Part shown: positions 56,534 through 64,000 of the stretch, in pieces
Layout: every line of letters starts with the position of its first letter
Numbering within the stretch: position 1 is the first letter of the stretch
From: Arthrobacter antioxidans
Lineage (GTDB): Bacteria > Actinomycetota > Actinomycetes > Actinomycetales > Micrococcaceae
DNA: 64,000 nucleotides
Direction of reading: 5' to 3'
Assembly (NCBI RefSeq): GCF_023100725.1
Contig: NZ_CP095501.1
Span: forward strand, 930,001 to 994,000
Position numbers and translations under genes: made by a program
Notes under the pieces: generated by a model
Database searches by the model: none
Told to the model about the DNA's origin: nothing
Seen by the model: only the letters and a program-made list of their open reading frames with translations

Positions 56534-57289
56534 TCATTCCACGATCCACGGCACGTGCCGGCTCACGTCGCTCAGTTCGGGCGGTGCCGCCCGGAAGTAG
56601 TCGTCCGTCAGGTACTCGTCCACGCCGAGGATCTGCAGGTCGTGGCCGGCGCCGCCCGACGGGCCGTCGAGCGCCGTCGTCGACACGCAGACCGCCGTGC
56701 CGACGTCGATGAGCACGCGCGTCCGCCCGTCGCCGATGAGGGGGTGGCCCGGCGCGGTCGCGGTGTAGCCGGCGTTGGGGGTGAGCGTCGCCGCGAGCAC
56801 CGGTCGGCCCGCGAACACCTCGTCGGCGAGATCCTCGATCTCCACCCGCTCGGCCCCCGGGTAGACCATCGCAACGGGTGCGTTCCCGGCGAGCTCCACG
56901 GGGTCCAGCATCGAGGACCAGCGCGGATCGCCGAAGACCGCCTCGCCGTACGCGGCTTCGGGCCGGCGCCGCACGAACCCGGCGTCGTCGTAGACGGGGG
57001 TCACGAGGCGCGGTGCGAGGAGCCAGGACTTCCGGGTGGCGCTCACGTACATGGCGTCGCGGGAGGTCTCGTTGCCGGTGGTCGAATGGAGGAGCGTGCC
57101 GTCCGCGGCCTCCACGCGCAGCGCCGCGGGCCGGCGCAGCCAGGCCGTGAGCGGAGGCGCGGTGTCGCGGCCCGACTCCGACGGCGCACGCCAGGTGATG
57201 GTGAAGCGCAGGGTCTCCCAGCGCCAGGGGGAGGAGCGGCAGAGCGAGCGGAACGTCTCCTCGGGGCTGGAACTGTGCTGGGCCGACAT
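56534..57289 (-). CDS. Hypothetical protein
   Basis: A 251-residue protein with no signal, membrane span or family motif I recognise. It is acidic and Thr/Pro-rich with beta-like segments, for example RVEIEDLADEVFAGRPVLAA and DLQILGVDEYLTDDYFRA. The ATG at 57289 is chosen because TACACT (57301-57296) lies 6 nt upstream; a GTG two codons earlier is inside the spacer. It is divergent from the prepilin peptidase and converges on the PhoH gene with 1 nt between stops. Confidence 0.65.
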   Translation of the reverse strand: MSAQHSSSPEETFRSLCRSSPWRWETLRFTITWRAPSESGRDTAPPLTAWLRRPAALRVEAADGTLLHSTTGNETSRDAMYVSATRKSWLLAPRLVTPVYDDAGFVRRRPEAAYGEAVFGDPRWSSMLDPVELAGNAPVAMVYPGAERVEIEDLADEVFAGRPVLAATLTPNAGYTATAPGHPLIGDGRTRVLIDVGTAVCVSTTALDGPSGGAGHDLQILGVDEYLTDDYFRAAPPELSDVSRHVPWIVE

Positions 57290-57347
57290 TTCCACAGTGT
57301 AACCGTGGATGCGCCGCCGGATCAGGGCCGTCGCGTAGGTTGGAGCC

Positions 57348-57854
57348 GTGATCCCCGTGCTCGCCGACTACCTGGGCAGGGAGCCCGTCGCCTTCGTGCT
57401 CCTCGCCGCCGCGCTCGCGGGGTTCGTCGTCGTCGGTGCACGGCTGAGCGTCATCGACTGGCGCACGCACCGGCTCCCGGACCGCATCGTCCTGCCGTCC
57501 TATCCCGCGGCGGTGCTGCTCCTGGGGGCGGCCGCCGGGGCGGCGGGGGACTGGCAGCGCCTCCCGGGGATGCTGGGCGGGGGAGCGATCCTGCTGGTGG
57601 CCTTCGCGACGCTGCACCTGCTCCATCCGCAGGGGCTGGGCTTCGGGGACGTCAAGCTCGCGGGACTCCTCGGCCTGTACCTGGGGTTCGCCGGGTGGGA
57701 CGAGCTCTGGCGGGGTCCGGTACTCGCCGTCGTCCTCGGCGGAGGGTGGAGCCTGGCACTCCTCGCCGCCCGCAGGGTCACGCTGCGCTCCGCGGTGGCC
57801 TTCGGACCGTTCCTCGTCGCGGGAGCAGCGCTCGGCCTCGCTGGACTACCCTGA
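57348..57854 (+). CDS. A24 family prepilin peptidase
   Basis: A 168-residue membrane aspartyl peptidase. The two catalytic Asp residues are seen in SVIDWRTHRLPD and in GFGDVKLAG. It lacks the N-terminal methylase domain of full TadV/PilD enzymes, as many actinobacterial forms do. No pilus genes are in the window. The GTG follows TAGGTT (57336-57341) by 6 nt. The NUDIX gene starts 5 nt after its stop. Confidence 0.87.
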   Translation: MIPVLADYLGREPVAFVLLAAALAGFVVVGARLSVIDWRTHRLPDRIVLPSYPAAVLLLGAAAGAAGDWQRLPGMLGGGAILLVAFATLHLLHPQGLGFGDVKLAGLLGLYLGFAGWDELWRGPVLAVVLGGGWSLALLAARRVTLRSAVAFGPFLVAGAALGLAGLP

Positions 57855-57859
57855 AACGC

Positions 57860-58330
57860 ATGCCTACCCCGGACTTCGTCCTCGCCCTGCGCCGTTCGAT
57901 CGGCCACGCGCCCCTCTGGCTCCCGGGCGTGGGCGGCGTGGTGTTCGACGACGCCGGGCGTGTGCTCCTCGGCCGGCGGGCCGACAATGGCGCATGGGCC
58001 ATCATCACCGGCATGGTGGAACCCGGCGAGGAACCGGCGGTGGCCCTGCGCCGCGAGGTCGAGGAGGAGACCGGCGTGATCGTCGAGGTCGAGTGCCTGC
58101 TCGGGACGAACGTCGTGGGGCCGATCACCTTTCCCAACGGCGACGTGGTGACGTTCCTGAACCTCGACTTCCGGTGCCGCCGGGTCAGCGGCACCGCCCG
58201 GGTCAACGACGACGAGTCGACCGACGTCCGCTGGTTCACCCCGGACGCCCTGCCCGATCTCGACCCCCGGCACCTCGCCCTGGTGCAGGGGGCGGCCTCG
58301 TTCGACGGCGTGGCCCGCTTCCTCTCCTGA
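57860..58330 (+). CDS. NUDIX hydrolase
   Basis: A 156-residue protein with a complete Nudix box, from GMVEPGEEPAVAL to REVEEETGV, which binds Mg for pyrophosphate hydrolysis. The substrate is not identifiable. The ATG at 57860 follows TACCCT (57847-57852) by 7 nt, so it has its own leaderless transcript even though the -10 overlaps the end of the peptidase gene. It converges on the MFS gene. Confidence 0.88.
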   Translation: MPTPDFVLALRRSIGHAPLWLPGVGGVVFDDAGRVLLGRRADNGAWAIITGMVEPGEEPAVALRREVEEETGVIVEVECLLGTNVVGPITFPNGDVVTFLNLDFRCRRVSGTARVNDDESTDVRWFTPDALPDLDPRHLALVQGAASFDGVARFLS

Positions 58331-58333
58331 CCC

Positions 58334-60703
<2,370 letters not shown>

Positions 60704-60724
60704 ATATTGCGGCCCGGACACGGA

Positions 60725-60755
60725 GGAGGGGCGCACCCACCGGATGCGCCCCTCC
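60725..60755 (-). terminator. Terminator after fumC
   Basis: GGAGGGGCGCA (60725-60735) pairs with TGCGCCCCTCC (60745-60755) with a 9-nt loop. It isolates fumC from the tetR promoter. Confidence 0.7.
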
Positions 60756-60778
60756 CTGGGTCGGGGTCCCGCGGCGGG

Positions 60779-62254
60779 TCAGGCCTGCGGGGGCCGCGTC
60801 ATCGAGAGCACGTCCAGCGCCGAATCCAGCTGCTCCTCGGTCAGCTCGCCGCGCTCCACGAACCCGAGGGCGACGACGGCCTCGCGCACCGTGAGGCCCT
60901 CGGCGACGGCCTTCTTGGCGATCTTCGCCGCGTTCTCGTACCCGATGTGCTTGTTGAGGGGCGTCACGATCGAGGGGGAGGCCTCGGCCAGGAAGCGCGC
61001 ACGCTCCACGTTCGCGGTGATGCCGTCGATCATGCGGTCCGCGGACACGCGCGTCGAGTTGCTCAGCAGGCGGATGGACTCCAGGACGTTCCGGGCGATC
61101 ACGGGGATGCCGACGTTGAGCTCGAACGCCCCGTTCGTGCCGGACCAGGCCACGGTGGCGTCGTTGCCCACCACCTGGGCGCAGACCATGATGACGGCCT
61201 CAGCGATCACCGGGTTCACCTTGCCGGGCATGATCGACGAGCCGGGCTGCAGGTCGGGGAGGGCGATCTCGCCGAGGCCGGTGTTCGGGCCGGAGCCGAG
61301 CCAGCGCAGGTCGTTGTGGATCTTCGTGAGCGACACCGCGATGGTGCGCAGCATGCCGGAGACCTCGACGAGGGAATCGCGGTTGGCCTGCGCCTCGAAG
61401 TGGTCCCGCGCCTCGGTGAGGGGGAGGCCGGTGTCCCGGGCGAGCAGTTCGATGACGCGCGCCGAGAACCCGGCCGGGGTGTTGATGCCGGTGCCCACGG
61501 CGGTGCCGCCCAGCGGCACCTCGGCCACCCGGGGCAGCGAGGCCTCGATGCGCTCGATACCGTAGCGCACCTGGGCCGCGTAGCCGCCGAACTCCTGCCC
61601 CAGCGTGACCGGGGTGGCGTCCATGAGGTGCGTGCGCCCCGACTTGACGACGGTCCTGAACTCCTCGGCCTTGCGCTCGAGGGCCTCGGCGAGGTGCGCC
61701 AGCGCCGGGATGAGGTCCTTGACGAGTGCGGACGTCGCGGCGACGTGCACGGACGTGGGGAAGACGTCGTTCGAGGACTGCGACGCGTTGACATGGTCGT
61801 TCGGGTGCACCGAGGTGGAGCTCCCCGCGGCTTCGAGCGCGCGGCTCGCGAGGGTCGCGATGACCTCGTTGGCGTTCATGTTCGAGGACGTCCCCGAGCC
61901 CGTCTGGTAGATGTCCACGGGGAAGTCGCCGTCGTACCGGCCCGACGCCACGTCCTCGGCCGCCGCCTCGATGGCCCGCGCGCGCTCCTCGTCGAGCACG
62001 CCGAGTTCGGCGTTGGCCGTCGCGGCGGCCTTCTTGATGCGGGCGAGCGCCTCGATGTGCGCGCGCTCGAGGGTGGTGCCGGAGATCGGGAAGTTCTCGA
62101 CGGCCCGCTGCGTCTGCGCCCGGTACAGGGCGTTCACCGGAACGCGCACCTCGCCCATGGTGTCGTGTTCGATGCGGTATTCGGTACTCTCCGCGCCGGG
62201 CGTGGTGCCCGTCGTCGGGGTGGATTCAGGGCCGGCTGCAGGCATTGGAGTCAT
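60779..62254 (-). CDS. fumC: Class II fumarate hydratase
   Basis: Interconverts fumarate and malate in the TCA cycle without an iron-sulfur cluster. The 491-residue protein has the family signature [40 protein letters not shown] and [11 protein letters not shown] Thr/Pro-rich N-terminus of about 22 residues precedes the core. The ATG follows AAGAAT by 6 nt and may be leaderless. It lies downstream of the carbonic anhydrase in the same direction. Confidence 0.96.
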   Translation of the reverse strand: MTPMPAAGPESTPTTGTTPGAESTEYRIEHDTMGEVRVPVNALYRAQTQRAVENFPISGTTLERAHIEALARIKKAAATANAELGVLDEERARAIEAAAEDVASGRYDGDFPVDIYQTGSGTSSNMNANEVIATLASRALEAAGSSTSVHPNDHVNASQSSNDVFPTSVHVAATSALVKDLIPALAHLAEALERKAEEFRTVVKSGRTHLMDATPVTLGQEFGGYAAQVRYGIERIEASLPRVAEVPLGGTAVGTGINTPAGFSARVIELLARDTGLPLTEARDHFEAQANRDSLVEVSGMLRTIAVSLTKIHNDLRWLGSGPNTGLGEIALPDLQPGSSIMPGKVNPVIAEAVIMVCAQVVGNDATVAWSGTNGAFELNVGIPVIARNVLESIRLLSNSTRVSADRMIDGITANVERARFLAEASPSIVTPLNKHIGYENAAKIAKKAVAEGLTVREAVVALGFVERGELTEEQLDSALDVLSMTRPPQA

Positions 62255-62275
62255 GCCGCAATTCTTGCCGCTGCT

Positions 62276-62890
62276 CTACAGTGCGCCAAATCCTGACACC
62301 AGCGCGGCGTTGCCGTCGTCCAGGCGGTAGGAGACGCCGATGACGGCGACCTTCCCGTCCTCGACGGCGTCGGAGATGACGCGGGAGCTGTCGACCAGCC
62401 GCTGGGCGGTCTGCTTCGTGTGCTCGATGACCGTCGTGTTGACGTCGGTGACGCCCGCCCGCCGCGCGGTCAGGACGGACGGTGTGATCCGCTCGACGAG
62501 GTCGCGGAGGAAGCCCGTGGGCATGTCTCCGGTCTCGACCGCGTTCATGGTCGCCGTGACGGCGCCGCAGCTGTCATGGCCGAGGATCACGATCAGGGGG
62601 ACGCCGAGCACGCTCACGCTGTACTCGAGGGAGCCGAGGACGGCGTCGTCGATCACCTGCCCGGCGGTGCGGACCACGAAGACGTCGCCGAGGCCGAGGT
62701 CGAAGATGATCTCCGCGGCCAGCCGCGAGTCCGAGCAGCCGAAGATGACGGCGAACGGGTGCTGGTCGTTCACGAGTGCGGTGCGGCGGGAGGCGTCCTG
62801 GTTGGGGTGCGAGACGTCGGAGGCCACGAAGCGCGCGTTGCCCTCCTGCAGTCGCTGCCAGGCGGCGGCGGGAGTCAGTTGCTGGGTCAC
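62276..62890 (-). CDS. Beta-class carbonic anhydrase
   Basis: Interconverts carbon dioxide and bicarbonate. The 204-residue protein has the zinc ligands and active-site dyad in CSDSR and GHDSCGAV. The GTG at 62890 is chosen because TACAGT (62903-62898) lies 7 nt upstream; the open frame allows a GTG ten codons earlier, but that precedes the promoter box. It stands between DUF4245 and fumC, all on the minus strand, each with its own apparent -10. Confidence 0.92.
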   Translation of the reverse strand: MTQQLTPAAAWQRLQEGNARFVASDVSHPNQDASRRTALVNDQHPFAVIFGCSDSRLAAEIIFDLGLGDVFVVRTAGQVIDDAVLGSLEYSVSVLGVPLIVILGHDSCGAVTATMNAVETGDMPTGFLRDLVERITPSVLTARRAGVTDVNTTVIEHTKQTAQRLVDSSRVISDAVEDGKVAVIGVSYRLDDGNAALVSGFGAL

Positions 62891-62916
62891 GCCGCCCACT
62901 GTACTGTCTTCGCCCG

Positions 62917-63660
62917 TCACGAGCCGTCCGTGTCCGAAGATGACAGGCGCTCGGCCTCGTCGGCGGCGTTCTGCCGCACGTCCTCGACGACGGCCTCACC
63001 CACGGTGTCGAACTCGGTGAGGGAGGCCTCCCCGTTGAGGATCACCGTGGCGCCGTCGACCTCCGACGTCAGCACGGTGTCCCCGTTCTGCGCGTCGAGG
63101 AGCTCCCAGTCGAGCCCGCCGATGGTCCGCGTCCCGGAGACCTGCGCGTCGCCGACGCGCTGCGCGGTCCAGGTGGGGTTCGCGTCGTCGGTCTGGGTGA
63201 GCTGGATGAACCCGGTGTCCGCGGTGAGGAACCCGACCTCCCAGTAGTCGACCGCGTCGCTGCGGCCGCTGACCCAGCGTGCGTAGTTGGAGGTCCAGCC
63301 CTCGGGGAGGGCCGGGGATGCCGGGAGATAGCCGGCGTCACCCGCCGCCTGGCGTGCGACGGTCTCGACGTCGATGTCACGCTGGTACGTCTCCGCGGTA
63401 TAGCTCGGATTCAGGAAGTAGACGGGGAGGACGACGGCGATGGTCGCGCCGGTGGCGATCAGCATGCCGCGGGCCGTCGAGCTGGCGCGCTTGGCCTGGT
63501 TCGGGGTGAGCGTGATGGGCGGGGCGTCCGCTTCCGCCGCGCGTCGGGCGTCGTCCGGTCGCCGTGCCTGCTGCACGGCCGGGTGCACAGCCGGGACCTG
63601 CCCGTCCCCGGATGCAGGTCGTGTCCCGGGGGTCGTCCGCTCGTCGCCTTGATCGCTCAC
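62917..63660 (-). CDS. DUF4245 domain-containing membrane protein
   Basis: A 247-residue protein with a disordered N-terminus of about 60 residues, one membrane span (about 66-86) and an extracellular domain with TWTAQRVGDAQVSGTRTIGGLDWELLD, typical of the actinobacterial DUF4245 family. Function unknown. The GTG at 63660 follows GAAAAT by 6 nt; the GGAGGG between them could also be read as a ribosome site but is very close to the start. It is divergent from glpX. Confidence 0.82.
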   Translation of the reverse strand: MSDQGDERTTPGTRPASGDGQVPAVHPAVQQARRPDDARRAAEADAPPITLTPNQAKRASSTARGMLIATGATIAVVLPVYFLNPSYTAETYQRDIDVETVARQAAGDAGYLPASPALPEGWTSNYARWVSGRSDAVDYWEVGFLTADTGFIQLTQTDDANPTWTAQRVGDAQVSGTRTIGGLDWELLDAQNGDTVLTSEVDGATVILNGEASLTEFDTVGEAVVEDVRQNAADEAERLSSSDTDGS

Positions 63661-63759
63661 CCCTCCATTTTCGCTGATGGCGGCCACGGCGCCTAACGGA
63701 GGGGCGTCCGGGGCGCCGCACGGATGCGCCGCCGGCGGGCACGGCGCCGTCGACGCGCC

Positions 63760-63765
63760 TATGAT
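63760..63765 (+). promoter_or_regulatory. -10 element of glpX
   Basis: TATGAT, the best -10 match on the plus strand here. It would start transcription near 63772 and give a leader of about 54 nt. No good -35 is visible. Confidence 0.5.
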
Positions 63766-63825
63766 GACAGCACCGGACAGGTGCGCCCGCGTACTGCCCG
63801 ATGACCTTCGACGATGAGGATAGAC

Positions 63826-64000
63826 GTGTCCCAGAACGCTACGAATGCCCAGTACTCGACACTGTCACCGGCCCTGGCCGTCGGGGACAAGGAACCGGAC
63901 CGGAACCTCGCCCTCGAACTCGTCCGCGTCACGGAGGCCGCGGCCATCGCCGGCGGCCACTGGGTGGGCTTCGGCGACAAGAACCTCGCCGACGGCGCCG
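63826..64000 (+). CDS. glpX: Class II fructose-1,6-bisphosphatase, N-terminal part
   Basis: The first 58 codons of a gene that runs off the right edge. After about 25 variable residues the sequence [20 protein letters not shown] and then [13 protein letters not shown] match the start of GlpX, the gluconeogenic phosphatase that makes fructose-6-phosphate. GAGGA lies about 6 nt before the GTG. In many actinobacteria glpX and fumC are close together, as here. Confidence 0.88.
   Translation, partial: MSQNATNAQYSTLSPALAVGDKEPDRNLALELVRVTEAAAIAGGHWVGFGDKNLADGA

Overview
The window is a contiguous piece of a high-GC actinobacterial chromosome, most likely Micrococcaceae (Arthrobacter and relatives). 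The reasons are the GC-rich codon use, a mycothiol S-conjugate amidase, DUF501, DUF4307 and DUF4245 genes, the actinobacterial order mazG-eno-ftsB-DUF501-ppx, many GTG and TTG starts, and many apparently leaderless genes. I see no insertion sequence, integrase, phage gene, CRISPR array or origin. It reads as core chromosome with transport and sugar operons.

Layout. 1-6 kb: start of a divergent flavoprotein gene, then a ZTP-type riboswitch ahead of glyA, folD, and a three-gene ABC-2 exporter. 5.5-7.0 kb (minus): a class F-like sortase behind its probable CHRD substrate. 7.1-11.2 kb: a membrane protein, xthA, trpS, a 2H phosphoesterase and a YihY/BrkB protein. 11.3-14.9 kb (minus): sdhCDAB with a good promoter. 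15-17.5 kb: manC and an M20 amidohydrolase. 17.8-27.2 kb: a nucleoside uptake and salvage block (BMP lipoprotein, ABC ATPase, two permeases, cdd, deoA, a DedA protein, add). 27.2-35.0 kb: mazG, eno, ftsB, a DUF501-Ppx fusion, a membrane-anchored subtilase and ndh, the last with a Rex-like site. 35.1 kb: a tRNA with UAA anticodon but a short variable loop.

35.4-42.1 kb: a split branched-chain amino acid (LIV-type) ABC system. The binding lipoprotein is on the plus strand and livH-M-G-F on the minus strand, both preceded by a related palindrome. 42.3-47.4 kb: a Bax inhibitor-1 protein, then Leloir galactose genes (deoR-galT-galK divergent from galM). 47.4-51.8 kb: an AI-2E family transporter, ilvA, rhomboid, greA, DUF4307. 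51.9-58.3 kb: mca, a small membrane protein with a 15-bp tandem repeat, a hemolysin III protein, uppS with an overlapping short upstream ORF, a PIN-PhoH protein, an unknown gene, a lone A24 prepilin peptidase and a NUDIX hydrolase. 58.4-64 kb: a TetR/MFS pair with a clear operator, fumC, a beta-carbonic anhydrase, DUF4245, and the start of glpX.

Themes. Central carbon and respiration genes cluster here (sdh, fumC, eno, ndh, glpX). One-carbon metabolism sits under a purine-intermediate riboswitch. Nucleoside import is next to the enzymes that break nucleosides down. A recurring signal is TANNNT placed 6-7 nt before the start codon, which predicts leaderless mRNAs and fixes many starts. All functions are inferred by reading the sequence; no database search was run.
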